Assembly (NCBI GenBank): GCA_964019695.1
Contig: OZ026520.1
Location: forward strand, 27,872,120 to 27,936,119
Origin: Loripinus fragilis
Taxonomy: Eukaryota > Mollusca > Bivalvia > Lucinida > Lucinidae
Direction: 5' to 3'
Length of the DNA stretch: 64,000 nt
The notes under the pieces were generated by a model. The model did not search any database. It was given only the letters and a program-made list of their open reading frames with translations, and had not been told where the DNA came from. Shown piece after piece: positions 11,211 to 23,439 of this stretch. A program made the position numbers and the translations under genes. Every line of letters starts with the position of its first letter. The stretch's first letter is position 1.

Positions 11211-12503
11211 AAATAATGAATGGATTTCAACTGTATGTGCGTTGCTTGTGACAAGATTTTGAATGGAATTAATCCATCATATTTATGTTATCCATGGAGT
11301 TATGTCCCTTGAATGTTATTGTTGAATATGCTAGCAATGAAGGCTGGATTAAAATTACCACTGAATGTCTGTTGCTAGCTTGTGACAAGATCTTGGTTGG
11401 ATTTGCCATCCACAATTTTGCATACATTTACCAAGAAGTTAATGTTACTATCAAATATCAATATTAATGTCATTGGACAGGTATCATGCAGTGTCAGTGA
11501 GGTTTTCAATTACAGTCGGTGAAAATTGTCTGTGTATAAATTGTATATGTCAGGCTGCTATGTCAGATTGGTTGCAAGTCAGTTTGTTATTTTCTAGCTT
11601 GGGATTGTTACACGTCATTTTTCGCACATTTCTACCAGAGTTATGGCCTTTGATTTATGCCATAAATTTGTTTCCGCTCAATATCTTGAGAACAAATTCA
11701 CAGAATTTCACAAAATTTAATACATTGTTCAACTTGGTTCCTTCACAAAACCTCGTATGTGCACTTGTTTACCAAACCCTGTTTCTAACAATGGCACCAA
11801 TAACGACAGTTCATCGCACCAGGTCACAAAACCTTGTATGCAATAGCCAATGAAAAGTTGTTGTTTTGTGACCTTCCAAAATCTTGTACCTCAATTAGTC
11901 AAAATTACCAGTTCTAAAACCTTGTATAGACAAATCTGATCAGACAAAATAGCAGGCTTTATCTGGTTTATTACTGTGACAGTTTCAAAGGGTGTCTATG
12001 AATACTTTATCGTGAATTCATGCTTAAAATTGTCATGCAAACTTGTTTCGTGCCTTCAATCAGATTATTTACGAAAATGCTGCAGATACGTGAATTTGTA
12101 AACTTGCCTTTTTATAGATGTTGTATTATACTATATTTTGTCCCTATAAATCGAAATTGCAGCACAGGTAATGTGGATTCATCAAATGTAGCTTACACAT
12201 CTCAAATGGAACAGAACTACCTTTGGTAACCTTTTTATCTATTTAATTAAAATGCAACTTGTCTTATTGAGTTTGGAAAATTGTCAAAATGTCGTATCTG
12301 CAATTCACAAATTTTATATATGCATTCATATTGACAAGATCTAGTTCGTAACAAAGTTATGGCCCTTGGTTGATGTCAGAAATTCTTCTTAAAATTTTCC
12401 TGCTAAATATCTTTAGACCTTTTTCTTGCATGAAAAGCACTTCAGCGGGGCTATAGTCAGATCCTTTGACAATTCTAGTTTATGTTTAATGTTTGTCTTT
12501 TAG
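11211..12503. other. No supported gene; old repeat-like sequence
   Basis: Open frames of up to 128 codons at 11285-11853 have no recognisable domains and include GAGTTATGGCC phrases common in dispersed repeats of this window. The acceptor of the 12504 exon lies at the right edge. Confidence 0.4.
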
Positions 12504-12605
12504 GCTGTAGCCCAGACCAGCGTATCTCGTAAAAAAGCCATCGATGCTTACCCCGAAAGAAGCAAAGCTGATTTTTTGCACAAAGAATATTTGAACATTC
12601 TGTAA
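12504..12605 (+). CDS. Candidate terminal coding exon, unidentified gene
   Basis: A clean acceptor (TTTGTCTTTTAG|GCT) is followed by 33 codons in phase 0, starting AVAQTSVSRKKAIDAYPERS and ending KADFLHKEYLNIL, then TAA. The composition is protein-like (charged, few Cys or Trp) and unlike the surrounding AT-rich sequence. I do not recognise the family. It does not splice directly to the 1381-1452 exon because the phases differ, so at least one linking exon would be needed, or it belongs to another gene. An ATTAAA-type signal occurs about 360 bases downstream, which is only weak support. Confidence 0.45.
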   Translation, partial: AVAQTSVSRKKAIDAYPERSKADFLHKEYLNIL

Positions 12606-13033
12606 TACAAAACCACTGTATAGCAATTCGTTGCGAATTGCGAACTGCCGTTTAAGCGACATTTGTATGGGAAGCCGTTTTCCTTTAAAAATCGTACTAA
12701 TGATTTAAACGCGTTGTTAAACATGTTATCATAGCAAATGGGATTGTAAATGTTATCTATTCTGCCCCATATATACTATTGTATGTTATGAGGAGGGGGG
12801 AACATATTTTGATTTGCCTTTTGTTTAAAATCTAGCTTGAAAACACAGACCGTCTATGCTATTCAAAGTTTGTGTTTGTTCCTTTCGATTTGTTAAGTTA
12901 TCTTCATGACCAAAAGGAATATGACAATTATTTTGTTATTAGCCGAGAGGCAAATATGCTTGCAACATTAAAAAATTAAAAATTGAAATAATATACTCAT
13001 TAGTTAACCCATGTGACAAAAACAAGCATAGGT
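12606..13033. other. Possible 3' UTR of the 12504 exon; otherwise nothing
   Basis: AT-rich with no repeats. ATTAAA occurs near 12966. Confidence 0.3.
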
Positions 13034-14152
13034 ATTGTCCGATTTTATTGACCTGACACAGGTGCATAATTTCACGGTTAGTGCACAAGATATTTTATCC
13101 TTCCGTCGACTTTCGGTATTTACCGTAAGTTTTGCGAGAATTTTGCAAGTACTAATGCAGATAATGAAACGTTTTGCACTGTACTACTGACTAGTCTAGT
13201 GGTTTTGGTACAGAGTTTACAACCAAAAGGTCCTGAGTTCGAGTCCACGTAAATTCTTTTTTTTTTTTATTTTGTATGTTACCTCTTTATTTGATTCGTT
13301 TAACTTCATTATTATAGATGTACCACGACCTCTGAGTAATTTCTTTTGGATCATTATATTCAAAAGGTTGATGCGTAACGCATACACTGAGCCAGTCTGT
13401 CTGGAACATCTACGTGCTTCAAAATAGAATAGTATACGTAATAAAACGCCTGAAACCCCTATTTCTAGATCCTTATTTTCAATTTTGTAAATATGGCCAC
13501 GCTTCAAAGTTATTTGTTCATCTATACTTGCATTTGCAATTGTTATTTTTAGGACCCTAACCGAGAACGTTTACCGTACGCTCGGTAAGTGAAGTTGAAT
13601 CTCTGAGCTTTTGACATATTTTTTAAAGTAATCGCAGATATCTAAAAAAATCTGTTTTGCCATACTTTTCTTCAGACGTTTTCCCCCTGAGCTTAAGTTC
13701 TAACAACTTTCAATTGTATAGTGAATACATTTAAACATATGTTTTGGCTTTAATATGGAACAATATTTTCCAATAATCTCTGAAGATGTTTCGGGCAGAC
13801 TGGCTCATTTTACGCGTTACGCATCAACCTTTTGAAATAGAATGATCCAAAATTTCATTCCTCAGAGGTCGTGGTACATCTACAATAAATGAAATTAAAC
13901 GAATTGAATAAAGGTAAAAAAAACACATAAACACGTGGACTCGAACTCACGACCTTTTGGTTGTAAACTCTGTATCATAACCACTTGACTAGTCAGTAGG
14001 ACGGTACAATACGTTTCATTATCTGCATAAGTAATTGCAAAATTCCTGTAAAACTTACGGTAAATACCGAAAGTCGACGGAAGGTAAAAATATCTTGTGC
14101 ACTAACCGTGAAATTTTGCACCTGTGTCAGGTTAATAAAATCGGACAATACC
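13034..14152. mobile_element. 1.1-kb inverted repeat (foldback) with tRNA-like sequence in both arms
   Basis: Arm 13034-13425 and arm 13780-14152 are complementary over about 380 bp (for example TCGACTTTCGGTATTTACCG against CGGTAAATACCGAAAGTCGA). Each arm contains GACTAGTCTAGTGGTTTTGG and GAGTTCGAGTCCACGT or their diverged complements, which look like tRNA A and B boxes. The loop is about 355 bp. Confidence 0.8.
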
Positions 14153-14589
14153 CCATCAATAAAAAGAAAAAAAGAAACAGAGGAGTCCAACAGCGTGACA
14201 ATCATCCCACACAAGGCCACAAGAGGATAAGAAATGATATCCAAATGACTTGTATGATAAACATGGTTAAGGAACAATATAACTAACATTTTCTAACGAG
14301 GTGATTATGCTGCAAGTAAGCACTGAACAGACGTAAGCAATGCACACAGCACAAATAAAGAAGCTTACACCACAAATCACTATAAAAAACGTGTGTGTCT
14401 TCAGGTTATAAACACAGCTAACTATACTCGTATAAGTTGATTGAAGTCTATTTTTACAACAAAAAAAAACTAATTCTTTCCAGTCCTCCATGAGTCATCA
14501 CTGGGCGGTGATGGAAGATTTCATGAACAGAAAACAGAAATTAAAGGTATAATAGGTATACGTAATTTTTGACTACTGATATCGTAAGC

Positions 14590-14785
14590 AGTAAGGAAGC
14601 CGGCAAATATCAGGAATCGATACAATCAAGTACAACACCTGACCTAGGATACCACATGGGAAAGTGACAAAAACACAATTAAACGTCACAAACAAGAGCC
14701 AAGAGGCCAGTCCTTTCCCAGCAGGTGGCCACAAGGCAGCAATGAACAGACGCAAAAGCATGACAAACACTAGACATAAATAACA
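14590..14785 (-). mobile_element. Retrotransposon 3' tail fragment
   Basis: The reverse strand reads CTGCTGGGAAAGGACTGGCC and continues like 38795-38945, the tail of the retrotransposon fragment there. Truncated. Confidence 0.6.
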
Positions 14786-14889
14786 CAAATGATCCGCAAA
14801 AAAGTACCGCCTTCGAACGGTCAGGAAAAATATTTTACTGGAGGGCTAAAACCAGTTTCATGGCACCAGTTTCAGCTGCATTAAATATC

Positions 14890-15580
14890 CCCACCATAGT
14901 TTTTAATTGTGTTTTATCTATTTTTATCCCCACGCTTTTTTTCAAAAACGAATGGGATATTGTAATCGCCTCCATCCGTCCGTCTGTCCGTCCGTTATGC
15001 TATCTACTCCTAAACCACTGGACGAAATTCAACCAAATTTGGTATGTGAGTTCCACACATGAATGGGGAGGGGTCAAAAGGTCAAATATTATTTAATTTC
15101 AATCAATTACAAAGTCAATTTTAAGGATTTGTGTACCAAACTGTGTGTGTGTTCTCACAAATGAAAGATACAAAACATATCAGACGGAATTTTCATTCTG
15201 TAGCCTGGGTCATGCCCCAGGCATGGGACTTTGATACGATGGGGTGCCCAGGGGGTCAAAAATTATGTAATTTCAAACATGGTCATGTGGCATATCAAAT
15301 CGACGGGGATGACGAGCGGAACAGAATGCTAGTAAAAATTTCAACCTATGGTCAACTTGGTGATCTTGCGGTGAGGTCAAAAGGTCAAATATCATTAAAT
15401 TTTGACTACCATGTCAATTCTAAGATTTTTATTCCAAACTTTATGTGCGTTCTTACAAATAAAAGATAGAAAACATATTGAACAGAATTTTCATTCTGTT
15501 GCTGGGGTCTACCCCAGGAGTGGGACTTGGGGGTGCTGGGTGGGTCAAAAACTTAAGGGTGGGGATTTGCGATGGGGCCC
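14890..15580 (+). repeat. Dispersed repeat with a TCCGTCCG tract
   Basis: Short TCCGTCTGTCCGTCCG tract at 14974-14996 followed by AAATTTGGTATGTGAG and two copies of a GGTCAAAAGGTCAAATAT-type unit. Related sequence lies in reverse at 27270-27640. Confidence 0.6.
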
Positions 15581-15589
15581 ATTGACTGC

Positions 15590-17735
15590 GCATTCTAGTT
15601 TGTCTATGTCTTTTTCTTTTCCTATTTTCTTTCTTTTTTCTTTTTTCTTATTTGCTAGTTTTCTTTCATTTTCAGTGGTGATGTCCCTTTTTGACTATTT
15701 TATCCATTTTTAGCTGTGTTTTGATTTTAATGGACTTGTTTCTATGTTTTGACATCTTTAAACAATTTTGATACCTTGCAAAATGTTTTGATAATACAAG
15801 TAAAACATACAAGTATGCCAAGTTAAAGACCTCAAGCTTACACAACTGCATACTTCATAAAAGAAAATTAAATTAAAACTGTTGGAGAGCCAAATATGAC
15901 TTTTTAGATGTGAGCAAGTAGTGTATATACTCCAAACTATAGTATAGACGTTCAGGTATGCATACTATTTAAGTAAAATATGTGTGAAAAGTTAATATTC
16001 TACATCCAAATGCTGCTGTGGAAGTTCTGAAACTTACTTAACTGTTTATCCCGTTTTTGACCTTTTAAAATATAAAACGATGATTTTAATACACTTAGGT
16101 ATTGGAAGAAATGTCAATAAATCCATATGGATACATCAGTATATCGTTCAGGTAATGTCATAACAGCATGCAAGTATGGAAAATCGAGTTGCCATGGTGA
16201 TTGTTTTATCATACCAGGTATGGCAAATTAGTCCATGTTGTCTTGTTGCTAAGCAACCGTCTATAATTACAAATAAGAATTTCTGACCAGTTTTTAGGAA
16301 GGGGATTATAATGTTGATCTAACAATCATCGTTGTTAATGTTTTAAGTCTTTTCTTTCAGCTTTATAATATAGAAGGTGTTGAAAATAAGCATTCATTAT
16401 TTTTGTCTTTAGATTCGCTTAGAGGACTTTAATGTGTCACTTGACTGAAATGAAGCATACTATCATATTTTTTTTTATATTTCACTCAATTGACATTACA
16501 AAATACATCCTTAACCACAGTTAATGCTAATTTCAAGAGAATGGAAATAACAAAATTCATAAATAAATTGACCACAGACCTCTATATTTATAGAAATGTG
16601 ATATTGTACATAATAACATTGGGTCAGTTGAACAATTTATTGTGATTAGTAAACATTATAATACACTAAATACATTGGCGTTCTACATTATAACATTTAA
16701 TATATCCATAAAAAATAAATTATACTACATGTATATAACATTCAATTGATGTATAGTGTGACAGGACAGACAGAAGACCAACACAGGTAAGCCACCAACA
16801 CTGCCCTCCACGTGTGTTGATTTTTGAAATCGGTCAATCGATTATAAATGTCAAAAGGTCCCAAAAACTATGTAATGAAACACAATGGTGCCATCCTATA
16901 TCAACTTTATTTACATGTAGGCTATTATCGCATACTTAGAAAAAAGTAAGTAACCGTTCAGGATGTACTTAACATTGCGATGTGTTTTTGCATATCTACC
17001 CTTCTGGTTCGCGAAAACAATGCATTGAATATAGTGAATCGATTTTACAGCCTATGTGCTCATATTCAATGCCATCTTAAAGCGTTCATTCTTATGTGAC
17101 AGTACATTTTGTGCTGTGAAATAGGCACACTGACGTCCCACTACATACGCAAGCATTTTAAACGTGACCTGTTAGTAGGATACGGAATGATCCCCAAAAA
17201 TACGTTTTCATACCTCAGTGCGACGGCAGCCATAATGGATATTGAATCTTACCCAAACAGGCAGCAATGGTATCTTTGGACAGTTATGATGTGTTTGTGT
17301 GAAAATAATCAAATTGAGTCGGGGCAGTAACAGATGGGAGAAAACGAAACATTATGTTTTATCTGGTTACATATGGTACACACCATTGCATGCGTAATGC
17401 TAAAGCAACAGATCTTTAAAATTGAAACTAATACTCGAAACTTTTAAAACAAACACATTGTCATTCCTGAAAGGTAGTTTGATTTCAATTTGATAACGCG
17501 TTGCTGAGATAATAGCGTTTGTATTAAACGTATGTACACATTTGACGCACATGGGCTACCATTCTTTATTAGCTTTAGTGGCGTTATGCAATTCCGAGAA
17601 GCTTGCTATACAGTGGTTTCGTATGCACCATATATTATACTTCTTTAAATTTATACTATAACAATCCTTGCTACTCTCCGGGTAACCATTTTTGATTTTT
17701 TTTTCACCCTGGGCCCCAGCCTATTTGTTATGCTG
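15590..17735. other. No supported gene
   Basis: Pyrimidine-rich tract at 15600-15720, then AT-rich unique-looking sequence. A 22-base acceptor/donor-bounded segment at 16764-16785 is too short to call. The 73-codon frame at 17109 has no recognisable features. Confidence 0.35.
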
Positions 17736-17739
17736 TCTT

Positions 17740-17915
17740 GTCTGGTCCTTGCAGCCTAATTTGTGATCACCTTCTGGGAAAGGGCTGACCTCTTGGCTCT
17801 CTTATGTGTTGTATTTACATGTACTCTGTGTTTTTGTCACTTTCCTATAAGGTGTTCTGGGTCGGGTATGGTATTTGATTGTATCAATTCCTGATTTGCC
17901 TTCCTCTCTACTTAG
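17740..17915 (+). mobile_element. Retrotransposon 3' tail fragment
   Basis: CTTCTGGGAAAGGGCTGACC followed by CTCTTGGCTCTC and GATTGTATCAATTCCTGAT matches the tail at 38795-38945. Confidence 0.6.
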
Positions 17916-18284
17916 GAAGAGAAATGACTATCCTGGAAGACTGACTTTCAAAATGAGAAAATGAGTTTTAGTTTTATTGTTCTTTTTAATATGTTTGTTT
18001 ACTCAATATGTTGCTGTTTTTCTTCTGAATTTCTGTTTTAAGTTATTCACCACTCACCAGAAATATTTTAGCTGTTTCCTAATATATATATATAGAGTGT
18101 AGGTTGTCAAAATGTAAGTTTGCATCTAAAATAGAATATGTAGCGTTAACCTACTGAACTTAAAACATACAAGTACCAGCAATTTAAATTCAGACTTTTT
18201 ATAATGTCAAGGTTTTGATGATTTGATGTCTTTTCTCCTAATATACTGTCATTATTCTATAGATATCAAAATATGAATTATTAT

Positions 18285-18595
18285 AGGTATGCTGGGATCC
18301 AGAGGGGGGGACAGGGGGGTCTGGATCCCCTGGAAAATCACAAAGCTATAGGAATCCTTAGCAATACTGGTAGAGATTTCCTGGAAAAACACAAAGCCAG
18401 CAGTCATTGTTGGGCCATCATCGGCACGCCAGCAAAAGGCCATTTAAATTGTGTTTTGCTGGATGGCTGGTGATAGCCTGCTTCTAGTGGTAATTGGATC
18501 CTCTCTACCCCATCGTCAACAAAAAATATTGTCAGGATTGAGTGGGACCCCCCTCTGACGAAACTTTCTGGATCCCCACATGATAGGTTTCAGAA
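18285..18595. mobile_element. GGATCCAG-ended G-rich MITE
   Basis: Starts GGGATCCAGAGGGGGGGACA and ends TTTCTGGATCC, with a related copy at 33150-33440. It includes an inner palindrome around 18425-18470. Confidence 0.6.
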
Positions 18596-18834
18596 TCATC
18601 ATATTGTCTGACATTAGCTCTTTGACTGCTCAATTTCTAAAGTATTGTCTACCAGTTGGATATATAGCTTATACATCTAAGCTATAATTTTCTAGTTAAA
18701 GCAAACTAATAGACCCTGATAGAGGAGCCTTCTGATTGAGCAATTGACGCTTTACTGTAATATGGAAAAAATGAACCCTTTGTATACTAATGGATTCTTC
18801 CTTCTGGTCTGTTACAATAAACTTGGGATAGTCC

Positions 18835-19022
18835 ATTGTACATATCTAGGGGTGTCAGGTTATAATTTTCAAAAAATATTGTATTCTTTTGTCTGAAGAT
18901 TTGTTTTACATTTACAAACAGTGTAGACCCTGATGAAATGCCACATAATGCGGCATTTCATCAGGGTCTTCACTGTTAGTCAAAGTACCCATTTAGGGGT
19001 TTCCTGTATACAGAGGGTTAAT
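18835..19022 (+). mobile_element. Hairpin MITE, CCTGATGAAATGCC family, copy 2
   Basis: The hairpin at 18926-18971 is almost perfect (GACCCTGATGAAATGCC and complement around ACATAATGC). Alignable with 1180-1366 along its whole length. Confidence 0.75.
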
Positions 19023-19088
19023 ATTTTATTCTCTCTATAATAGCTATTCCAGCATCTTTAAAAACTATGTTTTTTGTTTAATTTTCAG

Positions 19089-19155
19089 GTTTGGTAAAGA
19101 GCTCCCCAGAGTTTCAGACAGTGGTTTTTGCAGTTCATATTCTCAGCATTTTTAG
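19089..19155 (+). CDS. Weak candidate alternative terminal exon
   Basis: Acceptor TTAATTTTCAG|G followed by one base and 21 codons (FGKELPRVSDSGFCSSYSQH, then Phe) and TAG. Its phase is exactly that needed to follow the coiled-coil exon at 1381-1452, which would give a direct in-frame join. The length is short and no family is recognised, so chance is a real alternative. Confidence 0.28.
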
Positions 19156-19774
19156 ATGGGTATATGAAAAGGAAAGGTTTTTCTGAAGGGAAGATACAAT
19201 CAAACACATATCATATCCATATTAAAATATATACTAAATTATCTGTTTTAGTAATGTATTGCCAATTTATCCATAAAATATCAATACTGACAAAGTCGGA
19301 CTTGTACAATTGCAAAACACATATTTTAATGATAATTATAAAAACATTGAACGGAAGTGGTAAACACAACAACACATTTAGCAAGTCTGTAAAGTGTCCC
19401 TCTATGGTTTTATGGACGCGTCCGCATTTTCGTTTGACTCATTTGATTATGTTTATTAATTTACACTTTAAAAAGAAATTTTATATGCATATGATAATAT
19501 TGAAATCATTAACTTATATTGTTTTCTATAGAGACATCAATGGTAGAAAAAAGGTTCATTTCTCAGTTAATCTTTCTTTTAATACAATAATATCATTTTA
19601 ATGTAGTATTATAATATATTCATTAAATAACTAACCATAGGATCATTTTAGCTACCAAGCAAGAGAACATAAAATACGAAGTACATATAGTGAAGACTTA
19701 ATCAATATGTGCAAGAGTGATCAGAACCTTAAAAGATTTTCATTTTGTATACAGTCCTTTAGATAAGAGAGTAT
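19156..19774. other. AT-rich; possible 3' UTR, otherwise nothing
   Basis: The 157-codon frame here is Lys/Ile/Phe-rich as expected of random AT-rich sequence. No domain seen. Confidence 0.3.
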
Positions 19775-19925
19775 AATTGAAAATTAACCTCCTTATTTCA
19801 CAACCAAGATATTTATTATGGGTACACCAAAGAACTGTCTCAATGAGACAGTTCTTTTGAGCACCCAAAACAAATGTTTATAAATTGATGGATAAGAAAA
19901 TATATACAATTTTACGCTCACGTTT
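19775..19925 (+). mobile_element. GAGACGGTTCTTT-hairpin MITE
   Basis: Hairpin AAGAACTGTCTCAATGAGAC at about 19832 and the ACAATTTTACGCTCA end. Same orientation as 57915-58055. Confidence 0.8.
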
Positions 19926-21065
19926 TTTGTTATCTTGACCTATGCTGTCTGATGAAAGTGTCAGTGGAAAATGAAACTAAAATGAACATTATAATATGCC
20001 TGATAATGCAGAAAGAAAGTAAGTAAGGGTGCAAAGAAGTCATGAGACATAGGATTTTTTCAGTTGTAATAATATTGCAACATTCTATTTTATGAAATAA
20101 AAAGATATTTAATAATGTAAGTGTATATATAGAATGTTCTATTCCTTGATCAAGTCTCTTAAAGTTTGTTTGCACTATATGTATTATGATTATTATCCTT
20201 GTTATTTTTAAATGATATGCAATAGGTCTTGTTTATACAAATATGAAATTTATAAAGTAAATGAAAAAAAAAATTTACATGTGTAATCATCGACCAAGAA
20301 TAGATATTTATTTTTCAACCCAGAAATGGTAATATTTTTTTCAGCATTAAACATGTTTGTTGCAGTGCTCATTTGAAGGGTCTCAATGATTTTAATTGTC
20401 GTGAGTACCCACAGAGACCTTTTTCTGGAAAAATAAGAAAATAAGTAAAATGGGCACCTTAATTTGTCTGTGCAATGCATAAGCCATTTAATCATGGACG
20501 TAAAAAAGTTAGGCTGATTACCCGAGGAAGTAATTTTCTTTCTTCATATGATGTCTCTGTTAAATTCAATGTGTTTTTCAAGTTTGATGTATCTTCTCTG
20601 TCAAGTATTTTTTTTTGAAAGAAAATACTTGTTAAGCTGGTGTACATGGTCTTTTGTCAGGAGATTTTTAAAGGTAACCATTTTCTTGGCTGTGTTTCTA
20701 AAGATCACTCAAGCCAGAATTTGGACTAGCCAGTTGTTGAATAGAAAGTGATCGACAAGAGATGGTGCATATTTGTGCCAATTGCTCAGAGCCACTGTTG
20801 TTTCCCTCTAGATTGTAAAACATATACATGTACTTTGATCCTACCATGAAGGGAACATCTCAGTATTAAAGTGACCCCAAGTTGGCAACTTAGATATAGT
20901 AAAAACAGGAGATCATGTAACCTGGAGTAGGTTTTGATTAAAAGTAACAAAGGCTGATTTTGCAATCTAAAGTTCATATTATTTATTAAAAACACATTTG
21001 TTCTCAGAGCATTTGTTTAGGTGATGCTTCAAATGAGCACCTAAGCAAATGTAACATTGGTTTAG
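19926..21065. other. No gene seen
   Basis: AT-rich, short random frames only. No clear repeat units. Confidence 0.35.
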
Positions 21066-21069
21066 ATAA

Positions 21070-21215
21070 ACCCAATATTCAAGCGTAAAATTGTTAATAT
21101 TTTCTTACCCATTAGTTTTAACATATGTTTTGGGTGCTAAAAAGAACCGTCTCATTTAGACAGTGCTTTTGAGTACCCACAGCATATATATATATGTATA
21201 TATATATATTTCGAG
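21070..21215 (-). mobile_element. GAGACGGTTCTTT-hairpin MITE with a TA microsatellite
   Basis: Reverse copy of the family, followed directly by TATATATATATGTATATATA (21185-21211) inside its terminal half. Confidence 0.75.
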
Positions 21216-22144
21216 TACCCACAGCTATAGACCTGTGTAATCTTCTAGAAATCAAAAAAGTCATATGTTGTATTGTGATTTTAAGAGAGATATTGACTTA
21301 ATGGGAAAAACACTTCCATGTTGAAATTAATGCTGCATGCATGATATGCCAAATTGAACATTTCAATATATAGATTCAAGTTAAGCTGAACTATCTCCTG
21401 ACAGACCACTCCTAACCAGCTATAAATAGTAACAATAGCTAAGAATAGTAACAATAGCTATAAATAGTAACAATTGTAAAACTCTTTTCTTCCCATATAC
21501 CCTGGAAATGTTGATGAAGTCTGTGTGTTTGCTGTCTGATTCTTCGTTCATATGTAAAACTATGGTAAGACCCAATGGGTCAGGTTGATGGATAAAAATT
21601 GCAAGACTGCCATAAAAACTTTACAATGGCAATGGTGCAAGCATGAGTTAAAAGTGAAGTGGAGAGAAAAATGTTGCAAAAAACAAAGAAAAATTCCTTC
21701 CAGATAGATTTGAAGAATAACAGTAGTGCTCTATTCAATGAAACAACAGTCTATGGCTTTAATTGCCAATTTTGGTATTGTGTACAAATATGGCATGTTG
21801 ATCTATTGAAAGTGATACCGGATTATGTTGGAAGAGTTTTAAGTTGAGGAAAGTTCTAAGAGACGCTTACGCTGAGCGCCAGATATTAAGGAAACATTAG
21901 AATTTTAAAGTTTGATTCCGTTGTTCAAATCCTTGTTATAGATACTCCAAGGAATTGTGTGACTGATACCGTTCTTATGAGTGTGGAAAACATGTTTTCG
22001 GTATCAAGAAATAGAAGAGAAATTCACTCTCTTAACAGAAGTTACATATATTCATTAGTTAAAGTAATGGATATGTTTCTTTCTTATAATAAGAATTAAA
22101 CTAGTGTGATGTGTGCATTACTGCCTAGGTGGAAACCTATACTT
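21216..22144. other. No supported gene
   Basis: Short ATAGTAACAATAGCTA repeats at 21424-21475. A 57-codon segment ending TAA near 22099 looks vaguely protein-like but has no start, splice site or recognisable domain. Confidence 0.35.
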
Positions 22145-22475
22145 TACATTACTTTATCACATGACGTCACATCTCGGAGTGACATAGAGCTATGCAATAA
22201 AATCAATAAACCACTAGTGGTTTGCAGATTATGTAACATTACATAGTGACTTCCATTATAACGTTGTTTAAAAGATCGTAAAATTTTGACGTTTTCATGC
22301 CAATAATGCAATTTTAAATTAATTTTATGTCATGTGATAATTAGAATCTAACATTCGTGCTCCTGTAGTATTGAATTTATTGAACTTGTTGCGAAAAAGA
22401 GATAAAATTTGAGGTTTTTCCCAACTTGTTTAATAAATTCAATAAAACATGAGCACTTATGTAAGATCCACTCTT
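22145..22475. mobile_element. TTATCACATGACRTCA-type repeat, copy 3
   Basis: Same internal landmarks as 3706-4391: ACCACTAGTGGTTT, GAATTTATTGAACTTGTTGC and CATGAGCACTTATGTAAG. Confidence 0.65.
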
Positions 22476-22526
22476 TAATAGCAGACTTTGATGATCTGTG
22501 ATAAAAGGCATACATATTTAATTTAT

Positions 22527-22763
22527 GAGCCACGGCATGTTATTTCCAACAATGTGGTGTTTTGACAAGTGTAGACTCAGATGAGCCTGTGCAGCCTCCT
22601 TTTAAGTTTAGAAACTCCAAATGATGTTCGGTCAGTAGCTTAAAAATCATAGAATATTCAAGCGACAAGCAAAGGCTGTGATCAGACTGCGCATATGCCC
22701 AGGCTGGTCTGAGCCATTGCTGGTCGCACATACCACATTGTTGGAAATCTCATGTTGCGGATC
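22527..22763 (-). mobile_element. GAGCCGCGACATG MITE copy 2
   Basis: Reverse orientation copy with TTTCCAACAATGTGGTGTTT near one end and CATTGTTGGAAATCTCATG near the other. Confidence 0.8.
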
Positions 22764-23285
22764 TTATATTTGTGCTATGTGACAATAAACATACCTTCAT
22801 GTACTAAATGTCAATTCACTAGACATATAATCATTACAGAAATTCTTACCGTGTTTTCAGGCAGTGTAGAGCCAGATCTACACTGGTTTTGGTTCTGTTT
22901 GTAAATACATGTTCGTATTTCATATGAGTGTACTGTGTGACAGTTATATTAATGTGTCAATGTATATAATAACATGTACTAAATGTCAACTATTGGCCAT
23001 ATGGCCAATACTTTAATCTCTGCCATACTAAAGCTGGTTATATCCTGCTTTGAAAACAATGTAGATCCAGATCAGGTCACTTTTTAGATGCAAGCTGATC
23101 CTGATTTATACTGTTTTCTGCTCTAAATGTTAACTAACTAGACTTATGGTCATTACATAATTCTTTACCATGCTAAACCTGGATATATGTTTCTAATTAT
23201 GAAAATAAAAAAGTATAACCAGCCCGGTTTACAATTCTAGCTTAAAATTGCTTTAAAGCTCTTCCGTGATTACTGTGGTTTTATA
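22764..23285. repeat. Degenerate repeats with AGATCCAGATCAG palindromes
   Basis: ACTAAATGTCAA and GACTTATGGTCATTAC phrases recur two or three times with short palindromes between. Probably old hairpin elements. Confidence 0.4.
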
Positions 23286-23286
23286 C

Positions 23287-23372
23287 GGCATATGCTAAAA
23301 CCTGGAGTGGAGTGGAGCTATGGAGTGGAGCCGTGGAGTGAAGTGATTTTTGGAGTGATGTTTTGGAGTGGA
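23287..23372. repeat. GGAGTGGAG-type minisatellite
   Basis: Irregular repeats of TGGAGTGGAG and TGGAGTGATTT. Confidence 0.7.
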
Positions 23373-23439
23373 ATTCCGAGTGGCATTTTGTAGTAAAAAT
23401 TTGGAGCGAGATTCACTGAACTCGGTTCAAATAATCAGA

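Noticed and set aside
11467..11853. 128-codon open frame
   Set aside because: Contains dispersed-repeat phrases and no recognisable domain or start context.
13553..13584. 32-base segment with good acceptor and GTAAGT donor
   Set aside because: It lies in the loop of a foldback element, is very short and changes phase; probably chance.
16764..16785. 22-base microexon candidate (GACAGACAGAAGACCAACAC, then AG)
   Set aside because: Joining it to the 1381 exon gives a premature stop in the next candidate exon; low complexity.
19128..19601. 157-codon plus-strand open frame
   Set aside because: Composition (Ile, Lys, Phe, His) is that of random AT-rich DNA; no domain, and it starts inside the weak 19089 exon in another frame.
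21930..22099. Possible transposase C-terminal remnant (LMSVENMFSVSRNRREIHSL)
   Set aside because: No second conserved block, no start or splice site, and no matching element ends around it.
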